Shown: positions 13,482-24,685 of the stretch, one piece after another
How positions within the stretch are numbered: the stretch's first letter is position 1
How the letters are laid out: each line of letters opens with the position of its first letter
Source: Dimorphilus gyrociliatus
Taxonomy: Eukaryota; Annelida; Polychaeta; Dinophilidae
NCBI GenBank assembly: GCA_904063045.1
Contig: CAJFCJ010000003.1
Coordinates: 682,001-746,000, forward strand
Direction: 5' to 3'
DNA length: 64,000 nucleotides
Position numbers and translations under genes: made by a program
The notes under the pieces: generated by a model
Told to the model about the DNA's origin: nothing
Database searches by the model: none
Seen by the model: the letters and a program-made list of their open reading frames with translations, nothing else

Positions 13482-13764
13482 AGAACTATGGCGTGATCTG
13501 TACAGCCGTTCAGTCTGACATCATTGTTTTCGATTTCGGTGATAAAAGCTACGAAATCATGAGTAAAATATTGGAATTCTTGAATTAGGTATGTTTGTTA
13601 ATCAATTTTAACTTTTTACGACATTTTCGGATTTTTTTGAACGTTCAAGTTTTAATACAAATTGAACAAATGGCAATGTTGATATGATATTAAGAAGCTG
13701 TAAAAATCAACATTCTGTATAACGATTTTATGTTACAAAGCTCATTTTTGCTATATTTAACGAT

Positions 13765-13772
13765 TGACGTCA
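13765..13772. promoter_or_regulatory. CRE/ATF-type palindrome TGACGTCA (second copy)
   Basis: The full 8-bp CRE core, about 285 bp downstream of the first copy and followed by TATGACGCC. The pairing of two full sites in AT-rich DNA suggests a regulated promoter. Which gene it serves is unknown. Confidence 0.35.
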
Positions 13773-14081
13773 TCGGCTGTATGACGCCTTTGATAAGTAG
13801 GTCAGTTGCTGAGCAACCGATTAAGCCTAGATTGTTGAAACAACAATGAACCAGGCAATTTTAAGAGGGAATTGAATAATGAAAGGCAGAGAAACATGAA
13901 TAAGGGACTGATTAGTTAATCATGATGACGACTGAAGATGCATATTCAATGCTTTAAGTTATAAATCACATTTACGCAATAATTAAACATTATTGATAAA
14001 GATAAACGAAAGATTTCTAAACAGTCACAGACGTTTTGTCAATAATTTCCCAATAATATAAGAAAGAATAGGAATAATAGT

Positions 14082-14088
<7 letters not shown>

Positions 14089-14130
<42 letters not shown>

Positions 14131-14135
14131 AGAGA
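14089..14135. repeat. (GA)n microsatellite
   Basis: Intergenic GA tract of roughly 20 units with AAAG interruptions at the end. Confidence 0.9.
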
Positions 14136-14383
14136 GGACACGAGAGGGATGAGAGATATATAAGGAGAAATAATGAAAGAAAAAGAAAAGAATTATGCAT
14201 TTGACATTGTAAAAGGAAAGAGTTTCCCCAAAAAAAAGAAGAAATATCCTTCTCATAAGAAAACTCTTACCTTCTCCATTGCCCTCTCTCTCACTCTAAC
14301 TCTTCTCCATCAGTTATTTATAGCTTTAGAATATGCTAATAATATATATATATTGTTTTTAGAGTAATTTGATATATATACAG

Positions 14384-14388
<5 letters not shown>

Positions 14389-14429
<41 letters not shown>
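14389..14429. repeat. (TA)n microsatellite
   Basis: About 20 TA units, immediately preceded by ATACAGTATA, the complement of the recurring ATACTGTAT word. Confidence 0.9.
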
Positions 14430-14433
<4 letters not shown>

Positions 14434-15357
14434 ATACTTGCATCTATATGCTCTAAAATTAGATTTAAATTATTACCTTTTCCATCTTTTAGGTAGTATA
14501 GCAATTCAAATGAAAAAATCTTTTGTATCTCATGTTCCTCTCTAGACATGTTATATTTTTTCTTATTAATTAGGAACAGTTTCTTTCTCACTGTTTACTT
14601 TTAAAAATTAAAATACTTTATAAGAAAAGTAACACCAAAGAAAATAAAAAATATATGTTAATATGTTTCCTTCTCTTCTTTTTTCCCAATGTTCTCTTTC
14701 CTCTTTTCTCTCCATCTTTCAATAATATATATACTGTATATACCTCATCTCTCTCTCTTTCATACACTCTTTTGTCTCTAATATTGACTTTTTCTTTTAT
14801 AAGATTATTCCAGGTCAAAAGTTTCTGGGTGTTTTCTACTATATATTTTATTAATAATTAATCCGGAATAATTATGGAAAGGCTTAATCATTGTTTAGTT
14901 ATCATTGACTTTGAAGGTTAAACTTTATTAAAAGTTTATAATATGGAGCTACGACTCTAACTCGTCTGAATTGTTTCATTTTCTCTTCCCCCCGTTATTT
15001 TTCCCTTTTATCTGCCCATTTGTTTTTAGCCTATGTTCTATATATTGTATATTTAATATAATGGACTGAGGTGAGAAACATTGTAGGAAGGGTGACCTTG
15101 CTTTACTTACCTATTTTTTTTCATACAATACTTCAATTTAAACAGCTGTGTAGGGTTCAAGACATGCGTATATCGCCTTTATTATCGAGCTTTTAAGTTT
15201 AATTAAGTCGTTTGATATTTTATTCAATTAACAATATTCCTGTAAGAATTCGACAATTTAATTTCTCACGTGACGCCTGACTAAAAAAAGCTACCTGTGG
15301 CGTTTCTAAGCAAGAGCTCCCTCTCCATCTTTATCTCACCCTTTCATTCACTATCTG

Positions 15358-15358
<1 letters not shown>

Positions 15359-15382
<24 letters not shown>
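15359..15382. repeat. (CT)n microsatellite
   Basis: CT tract followed by imperfect CTCT and TGATCTCTC repeats to about 15418, upstream of the zinc-finger gene. Confidence 0.85.
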
Positions 15383-15390
<8 letters not shown>

Positions 15391-15863
15391 ACTCTCTCTG
15401 ATCTCTCTGATCTCTCTGTTTTTCGTTAATTAGGGTATTTTAATTAGAAAAAGAAGTAACTAATATTCTATAATGGATAATTCAAAAATATATTGATAAA
15501 GAAGGTAATACGAAATAAGGCATTTACGCGTTAAAATCCCAATTATTTTTTCATAATAATTTTATCATTATCTTCATATTTTGTCCTTTTTTCTCTTATA
15601 AAATGGTACAGCATTATGTTTCCTATTAATAACAACTTCAATATCAACTAAAGTGCTCTAAACTCTTAATGATACTCTTATGAAGACTTAAATACTGCTG
15701 ATTCGCTTTTTACATTGATTAATAGTAGTTTCGTTCTCTAAAAATAATTGAAATGTTGTAGTAAAGTTGTATTGTTTTTTGAATTAGAAAGATATATATC
15801 ATTTTATAAAATCCTTTATGTTTTCTTTATAGTTATCTGACTATTCTTTATTAGTTATAACAG

Positions 15864-15875
15864 ATGGAAAAATGA
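15864..15875 (+). promoter_or_regulatory. Three-codon upstream ORF overlapping the start codon
   Basis: After the acceptor AG at 15862-15863 the exon begins ATGGAAAAATGA. The first ATG opens a Met-Glu-Lys ORF whose TGA overlaps the main ATG (15872-15874) as ATGA. If both are in the mature 5' leader, translation of the main ORF would depend on leaky scanning or reinitiation. If an upstream exon supplies an in-frame start instead, this is irrelevant. Confidence 0.4.
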
Positions 15876-16450
15876 ACAGAAAACGTCTAAACGACGCGGA
15901 GATAGAGTCAGAACAGAAGAAACTGAAAAATAGTAATGACTCGAAAAAGACATTGCTGCAATATTTTCAACCATCCTCCAGACACTCTTCTTTATGCTCG
16001 GAATGTTCTCTAATTGTTGATGGTCCTGATTTAGCCGAATTGATAAGTTTAATAAACCACCATAAAGAAGAGCACTGCCTTTTTAAATACAATTGTAAAT
16101 TCTGCAATGAACAGACCAATGAATTCAACGAAATTCTCAGGCATGTAATGAATGAGCATAATATGCCAAATCATGCTTTTGAATGCACTTGCGGAAAACT
16201 ATTTAAGGGCCAGCATGATTGTCAAGGAAATGTAACAGAAGGCTATAAAACAATTTTGCAGTCGTATTCCAGTAGAGAAGACATTACATTTATAAACTCA
16301 GTGCCATCTGACGACGCCCTAATGGAGTTTTACAAAGGACATTGTAAACTGTGCAATATTAACTTTTGGACGTAAGCTTCTTTTAATTTTTATTTTAATC
16401 AAAAGAGAATAAAAACTATATAAAGGCTATTGATATTACAAATTGTACTT

Positions 16451-16486
<36 letters not shown>

Positions 16487-17548
16487 ATATTTATATCATC
16501 ATGCAACAGACAAGAAGAAACTGCTGACGAACTAAAAACCATTGTACAATTACATATAAGTTCGGTAAGTTCTGTGTTAAAAGATAATGTTTTATTTCTG
16601 TATCTTCAGTATTTAAAAAAAACTCCTTTTCTCCATCTTACTTTGTATTCTCTTAGAACATTTATACATATATATATATATGTACAGATCTTTAAATGCT
16701 ATGTTTTCTTCGTTTTATCTACCTGTAAGTTCATTTTATCTATATATATACTTTCTTTTTTCTTAAAAAAAGCTATTAAGTAAAAGAATGCGTAATTAAT
16801 TTCATTTTTCTTTTATAAATCTGATGAAAACTCGGATTTATATTTATACAACCAAACTTCTTTGCCTTACTCCTTTACTGTGAATATAGAACGTTGTTAA
16901 TAGTAAAAGGGTCTATCTTTTATAGATACATTTAAAACTTCTTTTCTTTTTATTCCTAACAGAAACATTCTCCTGTGGAAGACGCTTCGTCTCTTTATTT
17001 TATTCAGAAACTAAAGATGAAAGAACAGGACGGATTGCTGCATAATGGTAAAAATTCTTTCTTATTTTACTTCCACTTTTATATTTATATAGTATAGTAT
17101 AGTTAGTTTTTTATACCATCCAAACTCAACAAAAATCAAATAATAGGGGAATCTAATTCTTATGAGTGTTTATCAGTTTATTTTTTTTTCTTTTTTTCAA
17201 CGCCTTAGCAGCAGAGGAGACGAACAATAATGTTGAAAAATCTGCTTTACCTAACGATTTGAAAAGGCATTCTATATCCGGCCCAGTCAGAGGTTCTGAT
17301 TTACCTTTGTCCTTATTAAAGAAAGCTGTTGGAATCAAGTCCAAGTCGGAAATGGAAGACTGCAAATGGAAGAATGTCAGCCCAGAATTAACGAATGTAC
17401 TCTTGAAGTTCTTTGAAAAGTACGTTGTTTTGTTCTTTAGATAATAGATGATGACTGAGCTAGAAAAAGCTAAAGTAAAGACATTTGTTTCGATAGCCAA
17501 TCCACCAAAAAAGAGGCTTTATTCACGGCCTTTACTCTAATAGCAAAC

Positions 17549-17600
<52 letters not shown>

Positions 17601-20600
17601 GAGGGGGAGGGGGCAGGAGAAGGAGAGGATAGAAAAGATAGAAAATGATAGAGTAAGAGGAAATAAAAAAAATTTATCAAGGTATTCAAGTACATTTAGT
17701 GCTTTTCTTTTGTGTTTACCTGATATATTTGAAGTTATCATTTAATAATTAATAAGACTGAAAGACACACACTTCGTAATATCAACTATATATAGATGTA
17801 TACAAAATGTATATACTGTATTGTTTTATATAAGTACATGCCTGCCGTGTACACGTGTACGAATGTATCTATATAAGTGTTATAAAAGAAAAGAAGCTAT
17901 ATCATGTAGAGATATTTTAGAAAATACATAATGTCGTGGAAAAAGCATAAAGAGGAATTGTTTCTATTGTATTCAGCTGAAACAATGTGAATAATTTATA
18001 TTCTATAGTTATCTATAGAAATATATACAATTAAAATTTTGTACGATTCTTATTAATCGTTGATTTAACAATTGCTTTTTTAATTTATGACTTAATTCTT
18101 TTATTATTGTCTTATTAAGTCTTATATCATTTATTACCACAGAAATTCAACACAGGAAATACACTATTGTTTATTTTGCGGTTTTGGCGTTAGTGGTACT
18201 GCAATGGGTACCGTTCTTACTTCAATTTTAACTCGACATTTACATAGTATACATCAAGTTCCAAATTATTCTTGTAAACTTTGCGAATTTGTTACCAATG
18301 ATGGACGTTCCGCAATAAATGATCATTTATTGTCAAATCATAATTTTGAACGCCAGAGAACATTCCATTGCCGTTTTCCAGTTTGCGGCGCAAAGTTCAT
18401 TGAAAGGGCACAAGTTATGGATCACGTAATTATGCATAGTTGGCCACATGACGGACAGAGGTAACTCGATATTATAAATATTAATTATTATACATATTTT
18501 AACCTTTTTTATTGTATAGATTTAATGTTTACGACGTTACTGCTGAACTAAATGAATTTTGGATCGACAATTATGCAAGTAGTGTCACCGTACGGCCAAA
18601 TCATTGTTTTTCAAACGACGTGAATAAACGGTACTTGAAAGTTAAAAAATACTTCAATAATTTGATTTTATTATCTATGAAGTAACTGAATTTATATTTT
18701 TTCAGATGTATAACAGCTGCCTGCAAGCATTGCGATCTCATGTTAGTTATAGCGCCGTCTGACGACGAAACGGATCAATTCAAGGCAACTGAAATTGTTC
18801 ATCAAATTCTCAAGGAGCACCATTCGACAGTCCATCGAAGATTACAATTAATGTGCTGTAGATGCGGTCTAAGAGTTAGAGAATTAAATACGAGATTAGC
18901 TGAGGAACATAAAAGATTGTGTTCACCCTCCTCAAGAAGACGGTCGCTTTGTACTCATGGTAAAGGAGCAGCCTGTGCTGAATGGATTGATTTATCAGGT
19001 TCAATACAACATTACGACGTAAGTGTTCCGGGAACAGGAAGGTTGCAAAGAGCAGCTAGCGCTGAGCCGTTCATTATGAGCGAAGAAGAGACGACGGAGA
19101 GAAATAGGAGAAAACAAAAAAGGCCAAGACAATTTCGACCAGAGGAAAAGATGCGTTTTAAAGTTGAGCATGAAGAAATTTATAAAGTTGATGGATTAAC
19201 AGAAGAAGAATGGATGAAAAGATTAAAAAAAGCAGCGGTAGATAGGAGGAAAACTGTTAAAAAGAATATAGCGAATGAAAATGAACTTGGCAGTTCGTTA
19301 ATGAAAGATTATTGCGAAAATTCATCTCTAATTGGTCAATCTGTATATAGGTGTGATCTTTGTGGTTATTCAGCATCAGCCACGAATCAAACCCATCTAA
19401 TTGCTATATTAACGCGCCACCTACAGGATGTTCATAAGCTTATGAATTTTTCATGCGCGTTATGTAACGAAAGCAACGAAAAGAAAGAAATGATTATTCA
19501 TCACTTAATAATGAATCATTTAAAAAGACAAAGAAATATTTGCCCATTTACCAGCAAATGTGATGACATCTATCAGACATACGACGATTTCAGTAATCAC
19601 GTTTTGGGGCATGTACAAGCTATAAAAAGCATTATAAATTCACCTATTAAAGAGGCTGTTATCGATAACTATCCTGAATTTATTACGTGTGTTAGCAACA
19701 GTTTTGTTAAAAGTGAAATACTTGCGGAATGCGAGCAACTCTACTGTAAACTCTGCGACTTGAGTGTTTGTTGGATGAGAAGAGGTAATGAAGACCAACT
19801 GATAAACTTGGCTATTGACCAATTGGCAGGTCATATTGAAAGAGATCACCATAAAAAAAGATTTCGCTGCAGTGAATGCCACTTGCCGGTAACAAAATTA
19901 ACTGGAGCGACAATTAAAGAACATGAGGTTGTTTGTCCCGCCGGACCTAAAGCTAGATGGGTTAAATACGATCTTACGCATTATATACGTAAAGTACTCT
20001 CGAAGGATATTACTGATAATCATTCTGATGTGGAAGAGGATATTGAAACAGACAAATCAGGAGATCAATCCAAAAAGTTTGTAATTTATTAACATTCTTT
20101 TACCTTAATGTTTTCTCTATGCTTTCTGTTTTTTATATGCAAAATAACTTTCTATACAGCCAAGAAATACGTAAATTCTACTGTAAGGAGATGATAATAG
20201 AATGTCCAACACCATTAGCTCCTTGTCTATCGGTTGTTAGGGAAGAGGCTATTTGTAATCTATGCCAGAAAGGATATGAATACAAGGAAATAGCAGGGCA
20301 TTTATCCGCTGAGCACGTCATGAAACAATATTCTTGTAGATTCTGCTCTTATCAACAAGATAGTGTTAATGATGTTAGATCCCATCAATTAGCTAGACAC
20401 GGACCTTGTTATTGCCTTTGTGAGTTATGCCATATGGAATTCAGAAGGAAGGATGAACTTCAAAAGCATTTAAAAGTTGACCATAATACATTTTTAATGG
20501 ACTCTTTCAATTCGACTACAGTGTCACTTAATGGAAGAAGCAAAGTCAATAATCAACACGATTCTGCCTATCGATTAATTAATCAATTAGAATCGCCTCA

Positions 20601-21741
20601 ATTGGTCAAATGTTGTCCTAAGTGTTCCCTGGTTATAATATCTAAAAGCGTCGATATGCTTCAAATTTTTAAGGATCATTTACAAAAGAGTCATGGTATT
20701 AACCAGTTTCAGTGTATGTCATGCGATTTTAATTCTGCTACTGCAACGGAAGTTAGCAAACATTTTGAAAATAGCAAGAAATGTCATCATAAAACTGTAA
20801 TAGTTGCTGGAGATCACAAAAAGCTAATTAAAATCAATGATTATAATTCGATGCATTCATGTAAGAGATGCTGCTTTGTAATTTTATCCACAAATCACTT
20901 TGATCCAAGTCGATCCGGTTTTGAGCAGATGCCGCAAGAGTTATGGAAGCATATTCTTTCATCGCATCATTTCGGAGGTGATCCAACAGAGGCGGTGAAA
21001 CTAACATCTGTTGTTGATATTAAATCCTGCTCAATTTTAGCGAGAATTCCCGCATTAACAATGCAAAGTAAGAAGATATCAAAAGATGAAATTCACCCAA
21101 AAGAGAACAAGAAAAGAAAGAGAAAAAGAAACGAACTGAACGAAATTTCAACAAATAATCTTTTAGAATTAGAAAATTTGGGTTGTATATTCGAATGCGA
21201 TGATTGCGGTTTCCTTATAGCATCTTCTTCAACTACTACAAATTCTTTAATAGGACTAGCTACTAGGCACGTAACAGAACTTCATTTACCAAGACCTTAC
21301 GCTTGTGCAAAGTGTGGAGCAGCTTGGGAAAATAGAGAAGAAGTTGTTGAGCACGCTATGCACTCGCACAGATATAAAACGACTAACAATAACAACGACG
21401 AACTAATTCAAGATTTGGGCGTCGGAAGGTTAAAACAATTAACTAAATTAAAATTAAATGAAATTAAATGCGATTCTCCGAAGGTACTCATGAAATGTAC
21501 AAGATGCTGTTTATGCATTATAGCTTCTGATAAAATGGTTACTCAATCATTAAATTTACTAGAACATCATCTAATGAGAGGACATTTTATAAGAAAGTAT
21601 AAATGTACAGCTTGCGGATTCCAATCTAATACTTTAGACGGTCAAGACGTCTACGACCACAATCAATTATGCTCTATTGATAAATTGATTAAACAAGATT
21701 TTACTTCGAGAATAAATGTTAACGTTCTTCCCGAAATGTAA
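15872..21741 (+). CDS. Large atypical C2H2 zinc-finger protein (about 1410 residues)
   Basis: Exons: 15872-16371, 16510-16564, 16963-17047, 17209-17419, 18143-18460, 18520-18630, 18706-20076, 20160-21741; phases close. I do not recognise an orthologue. It is probably nuclear: basic clusters RNRRKQKRPR and KKRKRKRN look like localisation signals. The repeated unit is a two-finger module: C-x2-C, a long 15-30-residue insert with LxxxLxxH, H-x3/4-H, then F/Y-x-C-x2-C, 10-14 residues and H-x3/4-H/C. Copies are visible near residues 41-110, 292-330, 432-510, 641-680, 773-830 and at least four times in exon 8, which also has conventional fingers. The 292-510 and 641-830 blocks look like an internal duplication. 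Residues 25-32 (KKTLLQYF) resemble a PCNA-interacting box. DNA binding is likely; TGEKP linkers are absent, so it is not a KRAB-style array. Confidence 0.82.
17550..17596. repeat. (GA)n microsatellite in zinc-finger intron 4
   Basis: About 23 GA units followed by G-rich purine sequence, inside the 17420-18142 intron. Confidence 0.9.
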
Positions 21742-22241
21742 AAATCTATAAGAAAGAATCCATCTTAATGGAGGAAAAAAGATAGAAAAAAAGAATAGAA
21801 GCTTTACAATCATCTCTACATTTGAAATATATTATTATATATATATATATATATTTTATTCCTATTAGAAATGCAGAAAATCACTATTATTTGTAATAAT
21901 TCTATATATTTTACATTCTGATTTTATATGCTTTCCTTTTAAATACGATATATTTGCCATCATTATTGAGAAATATTTTCCCCTATCTTGTTTATAATTG
22001 TTTGTTTATTTGTTTTATTTTGTTTGTTTGTATTTGTTTGTTACGAAATATTTTAAAGCAGTTTTTGTCTATATCATATACTGAGTATATACAATATGTA
22101 TATATGCGTTTATATGTGAATAGATTTTAAAAAATATGTATATACTGTATAATGTAAAGCTGTGATACTAATAACGTACTGTGCTTAAGAAACAAAATCT
22201 TTTGTCTCTCACTCTCTCCCTTCTCCTCCCTACCTCCCTTC

Positions 22242-22279
<38 letters not shown>

Positions 22280-24564
22280 ATCTATCTATCTATTTACTAA
22301 TCTATCAAATCTAGCCATCACTTTCTCCTTGAGACCTCTATTGAATGTATAAATGTGTAATTGCTGACAAGATACATAAATTTATATGCATGTACACTGT
22401 ATGTATATTGATATATTGAAATTTATATTTGTCATATTTTTAATCTAATCTATGCAAATGGAAAAAGGGAAATAATGTTAATTCTTTTTAATTCAACACT
22501 TTAACTATAAACAGAGAAACAATAAACAAAATTATTTTACTATAAATAGAATTAAAGAAAAAAAAACTTGACTATTTATTAACTAATGAATATTCATAAC
22601 GATTATTTATATGTAGACGGGGTTTTTTTACGTTTTTTTTTTAATTTACTAACAGTGTTTTATTTATCATTCTCTTTTATTTTGTTTTGATAACCCGCAT
22701 CCTCCCCTCGCCTCCTCAAAAAAAAACACACTGTATGTGTTTTTTTTTGCCTGCAATATTAAATTGAACTATTTAGATGTGTCATCATTCAACATTGTAT
22801 TGGATGAAAGAAAGAGTAGAAGAGAGTAAAATTTCAACAACAAAAAGAGGAAATGGAAATATTTCCCCCATTCGTTTGCCTGGCTTCACTTTATATATGC
22901 GAAAATATATATATACTGTATATTAGATATTTATACTTGGACTTTAATTATACTCTCATCACTCTCTTGCTCTCATGATTTCCTTTATATAATACAAACA
23001 GCCAGCTATTTCTTTATAAACAATTAGTCTTAATATATTACGCATTTAAATATGCTAATAAGTATTTTAAATATGCTTAGGCTTAATAAGTTTACAAATA
23101 CTTGAACAAGTATTAATAAGATATTAAGGTAAAAGTCGTTTAACCAATTAAAATCATGGTAAGCATTCGAGTTAGAAAATTTACTTATGTATATAAATAA
23201 TTTTTCAATTGTTTATTAAATCGTCGACAGATGTCTCTACTGTAAATAAAGTGATCACAGGCCCTTAAACGTTCAATATAGAAAGTCAAGTTGACCTATT
23301 CAAACACCTGGCGTTCTTCTCAAATTACCTTCAAGAGTCACTTGTCAAGTTAAGGTTATTCCATGCAGAAAATTAATTCTAAATATTTTTCCAACTCAAT
23401 TTCGATCATTCAAGATTTTTGATCCGCAAAAACTAAGAAGAAAGAAGATTGAATGTGACAAAATAAATAATACAAAAATAAAGGAAATTCTCACTATAGT
23501 GTTAAACTTTAGGGACAATCTTTATCAACTAATATATTTTGCCTAACAACAAGAAATATTCTTATTCAAACATATATATACACAGAGTAGATTTTTTTTT
23601 AATTATATAATATGTTTACAGTTATATCTTATATTATAAATAGAATCCATGAGAAAGATAGAAACCAAAAAAAGAAAACTAAGAAAAGGCTGAGAAAATG
23701 AATGAAAAATTGGAGAAAAGTGAAAAAAAGAATACTTTTTTTTTTAAAAAGCAATTTATTACTTTTGAAAAATTGACAATTATCGATTTCTTTTCTTTTT
23801 TGGGACGTTTAAATAGCCAATTACATAGACATTTTTCCCTTTTCCGTTTATATGCATTATTATTTATTACTTTTAATCAATAAAAACGTTTTAAAATCTA
23901 TCAATTTATGCCATTTGGCAACTCTTTTTCTTTTTTATAACTTATGAATATTTTGACACTCTCTTTCATCCAAATTTTTATGGTATTTTGTATTTATATA
24001 ATATATTAGAATAGATTAATAGGCCTTCAAAAATTGAAATACTGTGGTTTCTTTTACAATTCTCACTAAATTTTTCCACTCAAAAGCACTTGTACGAATT
24101 ATTATCATGTCTAAGAGATATTAGAGAGTTTATTAGGCCTATTTATAGGTTAATTTTTTTTTCAAATCCTTTCTTTTATTTAATACATTTTATTAATTTA
24201 TAGTCAAAATTCAATTATATATAGTATATATATACAGTAGTATAGTACTATCCTTATCTCTAATCCTTATCGATAGACAGAATTAGACGCTTAAAAATCT
24301 ATGTAAATTTAATAAATAAATAATGCAGAAGAATATGTAAACATGATAAAAAAATGCCTTTATAACAATATGAAGCATTGTATTTATTGCATATATGTTC
24401 AAATGTATTGAATGACGTGTTCAACCCCTTTTCATACAAGAAACTAACAAAAAAAATTTCGAAAGGCATTAATAATTTAAATACGACCAACAGGTGCCCT
24501 TCTCCTTTCCCTTCTATCGCTTTCCCGGCGCTTTTCCCCCCCCCCCGCCTTAAAAAAAAAATTT
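21742..24564. other. 3' flank of zinc-finger gene and upstream agrin region
   Basis: No gene recognised. Probably zinc-finger 3' UTR at the left, with an AATAAA at 22522-22527 inside an A/T-rich stretch. It contains (CT)n followed by (CTAT)n near 22247-22290, several ATACTGTATA-type motifs (22142, 22913) and one TAGGCCTA palindrome (24134-24141). Confidence 0.5.
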
Positions 24565-24578
24565 TCACTAGGTGGCGG
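24565..24578 (+). promoter_or_regulatory. CTCF-like site upstream of the agrin NtA exon
   Basis: TCACTAGGTGGCGG matches the CTCF core CCASYAGRKGGCRS at 13 of 14 positions. It lies 104 bp before the NtA-agrin ATG. Nearly the same word in the same orientation lies at 36330-36343, before another possible agrin start. Binding is not shown. Confidence 0.45.
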
Positions 24579-24658
24579 CACTCAAACTGACAGAACAATA
24601 TCCGTATTATTATCGACTGGAGAGCGGCCGGGACGCACGCTCTTAGGAAAAATCATAC

Positions 24659-24685
24659 ATGAAAGAAGAAAAGAAGGCAAGATGA
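24659..24685 (+). promoter_or_regulatory. Upstream ORF overlapping the NtA-agrin start codon
   Basis: An ATG 23 bases upstream of the main start opens an eight-codon ORF (MKEEKKAR) whose TGA overlaps the main ATG at 24682 as ATGA. This is the same arrangement as at the zinc-finger gene. It may restrain translation of this isoform if it lies in the leader. Confidence 0.4.

Larger units (their letters stand above)
11968..15863. other. Intergenic and upstream region between guanylate cyclase and zinc-finger genes
   Basis: No coding exon recognised. It holds a 10-bp palindrome at 12160-12169 near the probable cyclase promoter, two CRE-type palindromes near 13.5 and 13.8 kb, and microsatellites (GA)n 14089-14135, (TA)n 14389-14429 and (CT)n 15359-15382. 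A possible 5' untranslated exon ends at a good donor (GAATTAG|gtatgt, 13587). It could be spliced to the acceptor at 15861-15863 of the zinc-finger gene; this link is inference. Confidence 0.5.

Noticed and set aside
20093-20159. Apparent gene end at 20092 and new start at 20119 in the zinc-finger gene
   Set aside because: A donor at 20077 (phase 2) and acceptor at 20158-20159 join the two frames; the stop at 20090-20092 is in a short intron.
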